This document shows, piece after piece, positions 1 through 13,600 of a stretch of DNA of 64,000 bases. Origin of the DNA: Paragonimus westermani (Eukaryota; Platyhelminthes; Trematoda; Plagiorchiida; Troglotrematidae); contig QNGE01002427.1 of the NCBI GenBank assembly GCA_008508345.1, positions 45,574-109,573 of the forward strand, given 5' to 3'. How positions within the stretch are numbered: position 1 is the first letter of the stretch; each line of letters begins with the position of its first letter. A program made the translations under genes and the position numbers. The notes below the pieces were generated by a model. The model made no database searches. It was not told where the DNA came from and saw nothing but the letters and a program-made list of their open reading frames with translations.

Positions 1-2417
1 TCTAAATTGGAGCATGCGGCCCACTTAACTTCTGGAAGGCAGGTCCAAACAGCTGAAAGCTATTTAATGCGATTTCTTGATTGTCAACTGTTGCCTCGTG
101 TTTCCGTCGTGACTTGATAACAATAACTTGAGCAATCAGAAGAAAATAGATCGAAAACTAATTAGTCGGAAAGTTGACTAATTTCAGTTTGAATGCCACT
201 CATGTTTGGTCGCAACCTTCACACTTAGATTTTTCCCCAAACTTCTTTCAAAAAGAGGCACTAAACTAGAGGTTTTGCTGTTGTCAGGACTTGGATTAAC
301 GTAACCGGGGTACTGATGCCCGTCGTGACAACAATGTGCACTACTGACAATCTCTAACAAAAGCGAAACTCTAGTCCAGCTCTGTTCTTCGAAGATGATT
401 AGCTAGAAAATTTATCTGACTGCGAAGACTGAGATCAAATGCCGATGATCTTCAAACTAAAAGTTAGAAAATCGCTTGACTAACAATGCCTTACTTTCAC
501 ATGGAACCACTTTTTCTCCCTGCTGCCGCATTTTACTGTTTGCGCCTTCAAAATGAGCGTTGGAAAACTGACTCCGAGGATTTCAATTTCTCTGACTGGC
601 GACGATAGTTATTTGTCAGTCAGGTTCATTTTTTTGAATATATGTACTTTACTACACGACGGCGAAATCAGTATAATCTATTATTGCAAGGAGTATATTA
701 TAAGGTGAACGTTAAAGATGAACCAAGCAAAAACATGCATTCGACAATTGTGTGACCATGACTGAACAGAATAACGCAGACCGCTGGAAAAAGTAGTCGG
801 CAAAAGCAGTCAAGGTCGGTTAAAAAGCTCGGTGTTGATAGTAAGCACCGCTCTTACTTAAAGGTCACTACGCTCTTGCTAATACTCGTACACTCAGACT
901 AAGTATAACTGCTTTCTGTACTTCACCGATGGACCAGAGTACCTTTGCGAACATTGCTCAGGCAACCAGTCTCCATTTTACTGTATCCAACAAAAGCTCG
1001 TCAAGTTCGACATGCTAATCTCCAAAGACCAAAAGCTGGCAGTCAGCTGGAAGATGAAGAGAGTATAGGTTAGCCACGAATTCACCACAAAAAGTCGGAT
1101 GGAAGGGTACGTGTGTAGTGCCACAGGGTTGAACTGTTGACCAATCTCATAGACATGCATAGTATAAGGTGTTAAGTATTCATGACAGGAATGACGCACA
1201 ATCGGGTCAATCGGGCGCATCTGCTTGAGTTTTCCAGACCGCATTGTCAATGGTTTAAGTTATAAGGATCTACTGCAGGGACGTTCACTGACGTTATTGC
1301 CCCTGCAGAGTGACCGAGTACCCTAAAATTATAATGTTCTGACTGACTGACATGTTTATGGACAAGAACTTGAGTCACTGTATAACAGGAAAACTGCGTT
1401 TTGAGAAAAATTTCTGTTGGGTACGTTGTTTGTTTATTGTCTGGCTGTGTAAGGTACTCGAGGTGTGATGCTCAGTCAGGTAGAGCGTTACCGAACACCT
1501 TTTTTGGCCATCGATCAATGACAGAATGAGTGTTATTTAGCGTAGGCTCCCAGAGTGATCGGTGACAAGAAGCGATTGCACCTAAGCAAACCTACGATCA
1601 ACTGACGGAGCGAGTTGTCGTCTTATGCCAATGTAGAGATCGGCTATGATTCTTCTGTTCACGAGCATGCAAGTACATGTGCATTCTGAAAGCCAACGCG
1701 ACCACTTTTTTCTAAAGCGCACTGTTGCCAGTCCTAATGACATTCTGTGAAGAACCATTTTCCAGGACACGGTGTTATTTAAAACGTTCGAGGTTATAAC
1801 TGCGCATTTTGTTAAGCCTTGTCTTCCTCTAATGTCCCTTTGGAAATGTACCACGTGCGGGTAGTTTAAAATGTAATGTGTGGGAAATTTTTAGATGACA
1901 TATGCCTAAGGTGAACAGTAAGGCTGAGTAGAAGTATGCTCTGAACCGTAAACTCACACAATGAAGGAAGTTAACCTTCCGCTGATTTCCGGTCCGTAGG
2001 GTCTGCGCGCGACTTCATCCAGCCACTGGTACTCAGTTATGCAACAATAAGATTGAGAAGCATCTAGTTGTTAATGATGATCCGACAGGTCCACTATTTC
2101 ATCAGTTACAAACACAAAGATTAGGACAGTTGAGTCGTGTATCAGGAATGTTAGCATATCGTCTTCCAAACAGTGCACCATATACTGATACCACAGTTTA
2201 TTGGTGCGAGTTCCGTGGCTTTGTCCAGCAACTCAAGATAACGGAAACATTTCACTTGTTCAGTCTGGTTTGAGTTTGACACACTGAACCTAGTCACGGA
2301 TGGGACATTCTATCCTTATGATACACTATAGATAAAATACAAACATGATACCGCATACAATATGTGTTACATACTCACTACCCTGCATCTGGGTCTAAAT
2401 ATATCTACGCAACTCAC
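1..2417. other. Flank downstream of the TTBK kinase exon
   Basis: The 2418-3714 exon ends at a good GTGAGT donor, so this stretch should start as intron and may hold later TTBK exons. I looked on the minus strand for an acceptor followed by an open frame in the right phase. A pyrimidine tract ending in CAG near 1936 is acceptor-like, but the frame behind it closes within about 30 codons with no TTBK resemblance. Two open frames of 90 codons (978-1250 and 1582-1854, minus) have no recognisable motif. Apart from a possible SINE relic near 221-285 I see nothing else. Confidence 0.4.
221..285 (-). repeat. Relic of the hammerhead SINE 3' part
   Basis: On the plus strand this reads AGATTTTTCC, then CTTCTTTCAAAAAGAGGCAC, then TAAACTAGAG. 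It lines up with the 3' segment of the SINE at 22708-22745 (AGACTTTCC, CTCTTTCGAAAAGAAGCAC, TAGACTCGAG). Similarity fades beyond about 285, so the catalytic core and tRNA-like head are lost or too divergent to see. The match is by eye over about 60 bases, so it could be chance. Confidence 0.4.
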
Positions 2418-3714
2418 TTTTAGCTTTGGTGGCTGGTGATTTTGAATTTGATGTAGTTTTTCCGATCCGATCGCCTTCATATGACGAAACCAACGAGGAT
2501 GTAGAAGACAAGGAGGCGATCACCTCTATTTCAACAGGCTCCTCTGGAGGGTTAATGTTTGTAGTGGCCACCGTGCCAAACAACGGAGCGTTTACTTTTG
2601 AAATGGGCTCAGCGTGACTTAACTCACATACAGCCGATTGGTTTTGGGACTCATGATCCTTTTTTCCATGTGAAAATTCAGTTAGGACATCTACGTAACA
2701 TGTAGTTTTTTGTTGACCGGCGAGGCGCGTTGCCGAGGAGTGGTTAGCGTTTCCTAAGTCAAGATCTTCCAAAATTGCGAAGTCACTCCTACCGTTACCG
2801 CCGGCCTCACTGTGGGCCTGTGAACGATTTGCGCTGCGTGATTTATAAGCGGTTTGAAGCTGAGTATGCGAGTTTGCAGATTTCAAAGTAACTGGCCGTC
2901 CACGCATTGTCTTGGGACATTTGTCTGGACAACTTTCTAAAGAAGGCTTCGGGATTGTTGGTCTTAAAGTCTGCAGATACTGAACTTCCTGAAAAAGCTT
3001 TGCGTCTCTTTGCTCATTCATATTCTCTTTCAGGTCTTGATTGACTGATGACACTCCAAATGAGGTAAAATCATTTCTAGATTGCTCCCAATCGTATGCA
3101 TCATTCCACTGAATGTTCTGTTCCGTCAACCAGTCTAAAAGACTATTACCAAGAAGACTATAATCTGGTTTGGACTTGTACTCGAGTGAACTCAGATGAG
3201 CGGTCCAAGTTTCAGCTATTTTGTTTGGAATACCTGCTTTGATAGCCAACTCCTTGTGATCAACTGCAACTTTCATTTGGCCCACCAGTTCTTTGTCCCG
3301 AATGCGACGCCAGGGCAACTGACCAGTGATAAACTCAACAAACATATAGAACAGTGACCAAAGGTCATCTCGTCGTGCTAAATCCCGATGTTGGTGTGCA
3401 TGTATGGAAGCGTAGCGTACGGTACCTCGGAATCCAGCAATGGGCCGTGGATTGCGAACCTCACTACCGGGACCTGCCACTGTGTACGGTCTGGCAAGAC
3501 CAAAGTCAAGGGCAATTACTTGCAATCCAACCGAACGATCATGATTTCGCAATCGTTGGATTGCAAAGTTCGACGGTTTTACATCTCGATGTAAAAATCC
3601 AGCTTCGTGAAGTGTGTGTAACGCATCCAAACATTGAACTGCCAGACGGAATGCTGTACCGAGTGAGAACACAGGTGTTGACAGTGCGCGTCGAAGTTCA
3701 GCCAGATTTTTGCC
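2418..3714 (-). CDS. TTBK: Tau-tubulin kinase, catalytic C-lobe exon
   Basis: Second visible exon of a tau-tubulin kinase (CK1 superfamily Ser/Thr kinase; family members phosphorylate tubulin and microtubule proteins). It opens in phase 0 after an acceptor (TTTTGCAG at 3715-3722) with GKNLAELRR, matching the conserved start of TTBK helix D. In order it carries the catalytic loop HRDVKPSN, the metal-binding DFG in ALDFGLA, the CK1/TTBK hallmark GFRGTVRYAS, RRDDLWSLFYM and GQLPWRRI, and ends the kinase fold near YDWEQ. About 210 further residues are polar, Ser/Thr-rich and low in complexity, as expected for the divergent TTBK tail. The exon ends in phase 1 at GCTAAAA followed by GTGAGT (2412-2417), so at least one more exon must follow; I could not find it. 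All catalytic residues expected for an active kinase are present. The short plus-strand open frames over this exon are shadows. Confidence 0.95.
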
Positions 3715-6700
3715 CTGCAAAATATTCGAACAAAAAGCGTAAGGAATTAGTTCGAATGCAAACTATTTTGTGTATGTGGACAGATGATGCTGGTCGTTTC
3801 CAAGGTTCGTCGATTGGAAGAAAACTAATTGACGCATCACTAGTTAACGAGTCAAAGGAGAGATTCCAGTGATAATTAACTACCAAAGCGGGAAGCTTAT
3901 TCGGTCAATTGCTTCGCGGAAAATCGATGACAATAAGTATAGGACTGTACAAGCAGATGACAAATTAATGGTACCTGAAACATTCAACAGAAAGCCATTA
4001 TTAATGATGAAATAAGGAGTTTGTTGCTCATACTCTGAAATGGCACCAACCACTAATGGGATGCAGAAAATTTCTAAAGTAAGTCTGTTCAAAACCCCAG
4101 CATGGAGTCCATTTCATTGAGATATATAAGTAAGTTTAAAAAGGCGGAAGTTGGGATAAATGAACTACAAAAAGTGGCGGACTCAAGTATGTTACAATTT
4201 CATCTAGCACTTCAAACAGCAGATGAACACTATATACTGAGTTACATACTGAGACACGATATTGCCTTAGTGAACCAAACCTTGGCTACAATGTCCTTAT
4301 TAATGAAATATCAGCAGTGTATACGCTAGCCAACTGACCTTTGTTTTCAGCTGCCCATGGGAGTATGAATGGTGCATTACGCAATGGATAAAGGGTTATT
4401 AGTAGGAAGTGTATTCGGATTTCCAGGTCCCTTTGCTCAAATATTACAAGCTAATCGGAATGCGATTTGTCTGGTTCACAAGTGCACTGGTCAGCCGTTT
4501 TGTTCATTATGCTAAGCTTGAATGCCACGCGCAAAATTTCAAACCCACTAGTTATCAAAAGCGAAACAGGAAGAAAGCCCCCAAGCCATTAGACTATATC
4601 TGCCAACCAAAACTTCGCCTGCTTTGAAACACTGTAAATTGAAGGAGACGATAAAATTTTGATAGGGTTCTCAAGGGTAATGCACATTAGTAACCAGACT
4701 GAATTATGCGTCCCGTTTCACTTTCATGCTATACCATCTGACAATTCACCACATTATCAAGTACCAGCTTGATGCCGTCAACGCCGGTTGCAGACATAGA
4801 AGTTTTTATCTCCCGGTAACACCGTTCACTTACCGAGAATCAGGTTGACAAGTTGAAATCACTTTTCTAATAAAGCCGTCCAGTACAATTTTGTTAGTAA
4901 CAGTAACAAGCTGATGTAGTACACTCATTCACTTTGGGTAGCAATGCGATTCTCTGTTCACACAATATTGTCGGATATAAAGGTACATAGAAACTTTACA
5001 ATCAGACAACTTCGTCGTTGAACAACAACGATATAAGAGAAGTGGTATTTTACTGACTGGTTTTGACCGCCTCTTTTCGCTGAACTTGCATTAAAACGAT
5101 TTTTGCAGAGCAGCTGAGTCGGAAACTTTACACTTTATCATAAGGATAAGAACTAGTGGCTTCTGATGTCTGCAAGACTGCAACAACCTTGAAACAACCT
5201 TGGCGAATCTTGCTAGTATAGTCTTCATTTGTATCATTTTATAGGCAAAGATAAAACAGTTCATACCACGGGAATTTAAGTAATGAGCAGGGTGAATAAA
5301 GTAACTGTACACTTGGGTCAGTCAGTGTATCTTACACAGACTGTGCAGACGATCACAAAATTTGTTAGCCATCTCTTTGAGCAGTAATACTGGTAGGCGA
5401 CACGCGTAATCTGTTCGATGACGCCGTCTATACGTTCGTAAGATTGACTTTTTGACGCATAGTTTGCTTCGCAAATTTGTTCTGTCTTTAACAGCTTACC
5501 AATAACAAAGCACATTGGCTAAAAGTCTTGATGTGATCAAATTCAGACCAGTCGAATGATAAGTGTGGCAGTTAGTGAGGAACACTTGTAGCGTAGTACA
5601 CTTGAAACCTGTTCGACTGGATGACACGTATCTGAGAGCTGTTCTGACTATATTTTCAACTATCCAGGTAAGCTAGAACTTGAACCATGGCATCCAGCTG
5701 GAAATACTTCTTGGGACGTTGTGGGTTTTTTTTACCATACTTCATTTTCGAAAACATGTCTGCATCGGACCTACTAAACTAATTAGACGGAGATGATGAC
5801 CAGCTGAACAGTGGTTAGTGTTGAACCATCCAGCGCTGTTAAGGACGTCGCTACATTTAGTAACCGCTTCACTTATATCTCCACATTTAGCTGTGGTATC
5901 CAGAATGAGAAGAAATAACTCTCAGAACTGCTCGAATATGACGATTATGTGCAACTGTGTGACGTTTTCTCATTATCAAACCACTTGGTCTTGCTCAAGC
6001 TGATTAGTGATTTTCATTCTGAACGATGTCATTTGAGTACTTCTGGTTTTAGCAAGGAGTATTAAGGAAAGTATCGGAAATCTTCAGATGGATACCCTTC
6101 TGCCAAAACTTTGTACACCATTGACTAACCATTGATAGAATTTCCAGTAAGCGCTAAATGCTACTGATATTTATATAAATAGAATATCACCCACGAATGA
6201 TAGCTGCTTTCACATGCGCAAACTTCGCAACCTTCCCTTTCAGTAAGGAGCACAAGATTCTAGGTTTCCTTCTATTGAACTTGTCCAGACTTTGATCCTT
6301 AATGTCGTACATCTCAATGACAAATGAGCTTCATTTGGATGGAAGGCACTTCACACCTGTTTTGACGTAGAGCTAGTTGTTAATTAGCATCCAGTCAGCC
6401 ATGGTTCATAGTGCGCCATTGTCAGTCTGACCGGATGTACAGAGCTTAGGTGAAATTGGTAGGAAAGATGAAAGTCGCAGGTGAAAAATAACTATGAAGT
6501 GTTCATTATGAACTTCCACAAAACGATAACTACTGATGATGACCGTTTTGAATGCTTGAACGAACGTCGTCTGTCGACTGATTTGCAACAGGATTCGAAC
6601 GTTAGCAATAGGTAGGTCAGAATTTTGGTAAGCGTTTAATCGAGTGAATGGCTGAACGAACTATGAAAACTGTGTAGCGAGTAGACGAAGTAGCTTGACA

Positions 6701-8750
6701 AAAACTGGGATGAAATTAAGGTGTAGAGTATTAAAAACTAACCTATCAGAACAATCTGTAGCATGTTAAAAACGAACTGGTCCAGTTCTACTCCCTCCAA
6801 AATAGGTTTTGTGCTCATCTTTACGGGATGTTGGCTATAACCGCTAGTTAGATTTTAAAAAATTGTCTTTCAGAAGCTTAGTCGAAGATTCTGTCTGTCC
6901 ACGAGATCTACTCAGCAATCCACTGCATACGCTGATGCAAACACAGTCCGTACTATTTGTCCGGATAATTCTAATAATAAGTCGAGGTGGACTGTAACTC
7001 TGATACCGCGGTCAATTTTGTCAATATCTCATGCACTCATTTAAATAGTATGTCCACTTCCCTTCCAAAACAAAGGTGGTGATTAGTGATTGGGGTTCTT
7101 AAAGCTTCCTGCCATCCTAATCTGCTATGACTGAGTAATATCTCAGTTGATGTTAATACTAAGATACAAAAGTTATATGAAACGAAACAGAAAGTTTCGT
7201 CAACTGGAACATTCGCTCTTAACATTTACCGATGAGCCTTGATTCACGGAAAAAGTGAGAGAAAGGTTATGAACTGGTTCAGTCAAAGCTCATTAACTTA
7301 GTGAACAAGCGATGAACTTGCAAATGAGACCAAGACAGCCTCCATAAGAAGTCCCTATTGCAGCCCTGTTTACCTCAAGTTTTCAACTGTTCAAACTTAG
7401 CAGTCAACTAACTCAACTATCGGCAATATTCATCTCACTGATCCCGATCAGTTACGATCTTTTCAATGATACCAAATCATAGACGTTCTTGGTGATAAGA
7501 GTTTCAATGCAGGAACAAACACGACTTGGTGCACAAATGGCTGGAACCGGCAAACCCTTTCTAAACAAAGTTTGCCTTCTAATTTGCACAAGTATACATG
7601 TTATGAAGTGGTTTTGTTCAAAGTACCGAAGGTGAAAGTTGATTGTGATGCTGATTCACAAAAAAGAGACATCATACAACATGGTATCAGATAGTCAAGA
7701 CCACAAGGAGAGAGATATTGAGGATGTGTTCAGCGTCTAAAAAGCTGTCCGGAAAACAACTTAATGCCTCAATACTTAAAGATTTAATTATGGTGTGGAA
7801 TAATCCGGAAGTTAGTTACACTACAAATTGGGCATTCATATGAGTAAACCTACACGTAGATGTATGCTGAACCTATTGCTGCTCTTCAGTTGAACAAAGA
7901 TAAAGCAAATATTCACAAAAAGTCTAAAATTATACCGAACGGCGCCAGAACGTCATGTGCAAATAGAGTGAAGTGCCCAAACATTACTGATCCGGAGAAA
8001 TGGCTATTAAGAAATTTTGAATCGCTTTCGTTATATGAATGGAGACCGTTAAGTTTTTACGTTCCAGTACCGACTAATGGTAGTAGCTGTGAGTTGCAGT
8101 TGTTGATTTGAGGACAATAGTAATGTCCCATTTTCAGCCTAATAGAACAACGGTAAGCTGATTCGACAAAAATAATTCTGATTAACCAGAATTAACATTA
8201 GAACAGATTGTTAAACTGGAGAAGGATTGACGAATGGGACGGAAATTAATCATCCGAACTTTTTCAGGTATTCAATATTCATATTGCCACCTTGAGTTTT
8301 ATAGAATGCGGCTTATACCTGAATTGTTATGACACACAGAACACTTGTAGCTGATCTGTCCGAAGACTGTCCTACACAGAAAGGTTATTTTCACATCTTC
8401 TAACTAAGCAGAAATTGTGGATTGGATGTATGTGGAAAAACCTCAATAAAATTCATAGAAAACAAAAATAGAGGGATACTACTTATCAGATGCACAGTGC
8501 AACACCAACTGTAATGACAGTCTGGATGTAAACGTCAGTTGCTCGACACACATGATAGAGCCAGGTCAGGGAGTTTCCGCAGAGGTTTCAGGGCGTCACA
8601 ACCTTGCTAAGCTACGAAGCCAAACGTAACAAGCCAAGTATAAATAGGCAAGGTTCTTGAGGTAAAAAGTTTCTGTAACTTCTAGCAGGCCTCTTGTGAT
8701 CTCTATCGACCCCTCCTACTCGGGGGATCATGGGTTAACACGATTAGTCA

Positions 8751-8962
8751 ACATCATCATCATCGTTTTGAGCTCCTAGCCCTACCTGTGGGTTCATCAG
8801 CTCGGGCTGCAGTTGGTGTTGATAACAGTGGTAGACTAGTAAATAAACATAAATGTGCAGCGGTGAAACGAAAAAAAGAAAACGGGCAAACAAAAAGTCG
8901 AGTTTCATGGAAGAGTCAACAATTTTGCAGGTACAGACTTGTCACTGATTGCGGCACAATAC
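8751..8962 (+). repeat. Dispersed repeat, copy 1
   Basis: It starts with a short CAT run (8753-8764). Further on, the stretch from about 8871 shares with 36128-36232 the blocks GAGTTTCATGGAAG, AACAATTTTGC and CACAATA in the same order and orientation, with purine-rich sequence before them. Both copies also have a 'gggttcat' or 'gggctcat' block about 100 bases upstream. I do not recognise the family. The flanking 9035-9235 open frame has no known domain. It may be the 3' part of a retroposon. Confidence 0.5.
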
Positions 8963-10129
8963 CCTGTCAGACGATGTTTAAAACCAGCGATGTAGATGGT
9001 GGCTAACTCACCGACCAGGTAAAAGGTACCTACATTGACTGCGACCGCGTCATCGTTTGCAGTGTCATGGAGCTACCAGCGGTTACACGAAACCATGAGT
9101 GGGGCGGTAGATCTTCCGTCGGCAAACGGACTACGTGACCCTGCCATCAAAATTGATGGGTTTTCGCTATATCGGCTGTTAATAGCAAACCTGTACAATC
9201 TTCAAACAAGCGTCGATGGACTATCGCGTTTTTGACCTAGTTAGTTCACCTGATGATGGGTAACTGGCGGATACAACCGAGAGTCTGTGTAAATTATCCC
9301 CATGTGTGGATCAGGTCTGTGAGCCGTACAGCAAAAATGAACGCATACACAAATTGTCTTCACGACGCCACAGGTGAGGGAGTTTCGTGAATGGAATACA
9401 TGTCTTCGGGTTCCTTGTAGAAACATTGCCAGAAATATTACAAGCGAACGAGATGAAACAATTTTCAGACTGTAGCAGCCCGATTGCACCTACATAGTCA
9501 GTGCCACCGACTTGCTGATTCATTGTAACCATGAAATTAGATTAGAAGGAAATTTGCGAACGTAACATCAACATTTTTCCTTTGTTTTCCGGTTTCCGAA
9601 GTGTGCGTGAACCCTTTTACCAGGTGTATATACCAGTCATTGTGCGGATAGTTTGGGATTTTCGGAGTTATCCATCGACTTGCCCAAGCCTAGTCTTCGG
9701 GATGGATTAATTAGGAGGGAACTGGCAATAGCTGAGTTTTGAATAATGACATTTTTTCCAGGCGTGTTTTATTGAATTTAGACTAGACGCAAATTTTGTG
9801 GGAGCTTTACACAAACAGCCGAAGAAATGTTGCGAAAGTGCATGTCTAGATTACAACCATTCAGTCAACACACAATTTTAGGCGAAGTGAATGCTACGTA
9901 GACCTGGTGATTGAATGCTGATCTCACAAGTGGTTTGCGTTTAACGTTGTCATCTGCATTCACCGGATTCAGTTCCAGCATCAATACTGCTGTGAATGTT
10001 TTTATAATCAGACTCCCCCCGCGCAAGAAACAACACAAATGTGGTTAGCAGTCGTACTGGTAAGCATTCGCTATACTGTTAGTTGTTACTTTCAAGGCTA
10101 CGTGCAACTTGACATCATGCTACTCGTCT

Positions 10130-10672
10130 ACAAACTCATGATGCTGTTCACTTTATTGCAGAGCAAAGAAACAGGAATTACCTACTGGTGGACCATGAAG
10201 TACATCAACCACCTCCAACTGTAATACATTCTGAGTACAAGTAGTATCCCGTAGTAGAACATTCCTACCGACCTGCCTCACCAAGCGGATGTAATTGACA
10301 TCACGGTCGTAACGATTCACACCCAGTTTCAGCGTGAGCTCAAGGTGAAAGGAAAGCTGATTCGGAATCTGCTTATTTACAGACAGATTAAATTGGACGG
10401 TCGAACCACTCATTAAAGAGGGAGACAGACCCATCTTAGACCAAGAGTTATGCGATTGACAAATCTGCAAAGATGGGTTCAAATATAAAGTGAAAACGAA
10501 ATACGTAGTCTTCGTGAGCTACTTTGAGGTAACTAGCTGTTTCAACAAGAAGTGTAGTCGTAAATGCTTTGGCCATTTGTGATTGACAGTTCAGTAGTAC
10601 ATCCACAACGAAGTGTGCACTGCAGAAACTGAGGGTAGCCCGCGCAGTTCGACCAACTGCTCTCTGTTTTCC
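10130..10672 (-). other. Weak candidate coding stretch within the intron
   Basis: On the minus strand, an acceptor-like TTTACTGATAG (10673-10683) precedes an open frame through 10448. A second acceptor-like CATCTTTGCAG (near 10466-10476) precedes another open frame through 10153, which contains LELTLKLGVNRYDRDVNYIR. The alternating hydrophobic pattern suggests beta-strand protein, and I considered an extracellular domain such as an integrin alpha chain, but no diagnostic motif is present. Being on the TTBK strand inside its intron argues against a separate gene. It may be chance or a decayed insert. Confidence 0.15.
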
Positions 10673-13600
10673 TATCAGTAAATAAAACACTCTGATAGCT
10701 TACCGAGATGCTTCCTTCGTATTTTTTATGGTTGTGTACAAATATTGAGTTCCATCCTCTCTGCCTATCAACTGATGTGCCCTGATATCTTGATGAATTT
10801 CTCTGGTGTACATACCAAAATCAACTCCATTATCATACACAACTTTTATCAAATGCAACGGCTAGCTTTTAACTATCGTTTCTCCAACGTCACATCTCTC
10901 AACTTCCACGGATCCTGACATTGGTTTGGGTGTGTATTTCAAATTGTTGTGCTTCTAAATCTGTCAATTTCCGTTTCAAAATTTCGACTTTGCTGTTTGT
11001 TCCAGACCATGGTATGGCTAATTAGTCTAGATATATTACTGTGCTAAAGTCCGTGTGAAAAAACGTCTTCTAATTTTAGACCTTCAAACTTGCAATAGAT
11101 ATATGTATATATAGTATTGAGCGAAGCATATATGGACAGCGCAAATGATTTTGACCCTGGACGTTATTCGGTTCCGGACACAGTCATCGCCGATCATGTT
11201 CCTGGGAGGATAAGTTTTCGTCTTGTGGTCTTCATTTGAAGAAAATGCAGGTAAATTTTTCATCACTGTCAAGTGTGCCTACATTCACATCATTTTCAGT
11301 TCTTTTACTTTGTTTTCCTTTATTAATTTTTAACCATTCTGGTAAAAAAAATGTTTCTTCAGGGTATTTTTAACATCTATGTTGAGGTGAACAACGTTCC
11401 TAGCCACAGTACCTTCTGGTCATGCTGAAGGTTGTTGTGATGATGGCGATGATGATCATACGAAGAAGGAGAATCAAGATCGCAGAGGTCTTCAGTGTTA
11501 ATATCGCAACCGTCAAGTTCACACATTGATCCGAAATATATTTAGCATCAGAGAACTTTTCGGCAGACGTGCGAGTTCGACGCACATAAATTGGTATGTC
11601 ATAAATATTCTGATTGGCTATGCATGCCAATGATGCTTCTGTACTTGTGTGTGTTTGCGGAATGTGTACGAGAAGAAATCGGAATGACTGCTTTGTGAAC
11701 CAGTCGTTTGCCTACATCAGATGCCGAAATCTTTTCCCGGGTGGATGTACAACCAAACGTTGTTTGCGGTCCACAGATATAAAATCGTTTTCCAGGATCC
11801 GTGTTTCACATTTAAGACACACGTAAAACAAGTTCGAACAGAATTTTTCAAACATAAGATTATACGTGCAACTGCACTCAGTCCACATATGACTGTCTTT
11901 CTTGCTCAAGCATTGAGACTGTGGAGACATAGTATGTAAGTTTGTTATGCTCACTACTAAATGAACTAAGAAAAACACAACTTTACGAACAGCTTACAAT
12001 ACCCTACGTTTCAGCCACTTCATCCAGATTATTGTAATCAAAACTGTTTGAATTCACTTGTGCTAAATTTGGTGTGAATTGTTTTGCTGAACTCATTTGA
12101 CCTGATCTGCTGACTTTCAAATTTTCTGAAGAAGGAAAACAAACTGCCTCCATCAACACCGGTATGTTAGCGGAAGACACCAGTGCATATCAATCATTGT
12201 TGCATGGAAAAACGCTGAAGGTGCAAAGATAAGTAATGAGTCAAGGATGGTCTCTTAATCATTATATTATTGTTAGTCTTCACTTTAGTCTCACACTTAT
12301 TAACCTCTTGTAATTTGGATGGCTCCTCCAGTGAATTACGTGAATAGTAGAAATTAATCCACGGTTCCCCCAACCATTACCAATTAGTTTCTGGAACTAT
12401 TTGAACTGTAACGCCTTCTTGCTGCTTTTGTGCTTCCAATACACTGTCCTTTGTCTGCATGATCAACCCTTCTCTGTTTATTAATCCTATCAAGCGATTT
12501 GTTCAGAAAGCCCGGTTTACTATGAGCTTTACAGATTATTGTCTGTCCGAGTCGTTTGAAACATCTTATTGGCTCGTTCTGACTTACATCTGAGACTCAT
12601 CTGTCAGATTATACTCTGTTTGAACGTTGATAACAGCTAGTCATTCGTTCGATTAACTGTCTCATTTTTGATGCTCATTGGTTACTCGCTTTTGCAATGA
12701 GTGAGTTCTGTAGGTATAATGCTGTGTACTAAATTACCCCTGTGTGAACTAGGTATTCATTTAATATATTTGCAATTCTGTTTAATGTCAATATTGCTTT
12801 GTATTTCGAACAGGCAATTAAGTCCACACTCAAAACCGTGGATTGATGCATGAAAGAAGAATGACTGACTACGTAACCACGTAGACAGATTTCTCTATTT
12901 GTTTTCACTGTACGAGTTTTGCTGGTTCGAAAATTGTGGGTCAATCGATGCCCTTATGAATACAAACCAAAAGCATATACTAAACCGTGTTAAGGCCATA
13001 GCATGCTCCCGCATGTATTCCAGCAAAGAGTTGAAACTAAAACGTGGAGTGAGAATACAGAGACACAAAGCTTCGAGCTACAACCAATTGGCATATTTGG
13101 GTTTTTGTTTATTCGGAAAATGCATGAAAATCGCAGAACCAATCAAAGACCGGAGGTCGACGTGGAAAATCAATGAGGTTAATTATAAAATTGCCTACAC
13201 TTGGCTGCATACTGAAGTGATAAACCACAAATAAAACTACCGGGCTAGCTAAAGCCACGCTGTTTAACAAGGATGAAAATGCAGAATCACCGAGTTAAAC
13301 ATCATTGGCCGCTCCAGCATTGCCATTGTTTGCCGTTGTACAAACCATCTGTGGCGCCAACCCTGATTTTGTCCTAACATTACTGAAGTAAAAAACGTAC
13401 ACGGGACGGTTAGTGAAAGTTGTGTATGCTTTTGTACCTGTTAACGATTATCTTGTAGTTCGAGTGGAAATCAAGCTAAACGTCGTTTCTACAATCCAAC
13501 AAGCACTGTGATTTTGCCAAAAGTGCTCAGTGAAATGGATAATAAACCGTTCCCTAGTTACTTTCTCACTTACATTTGTTTTAAAAGATAACTGTTGAAT

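Noticed and set aside
1582..1854. 90-codon minus-strand frame considered as the next TTBK exon
   Set aside because: No acceptor at its start in the needed phase and no similarity to TTBK tails.
2426..3594. Several plus-strand open frames
   Set aside because: Shadows of the TTBK catalytic exon.
6585..6605. B-box-like GTTCGAATCC on the minus strand
   Set aside because: No A box at the right distance and no tRNA fold.
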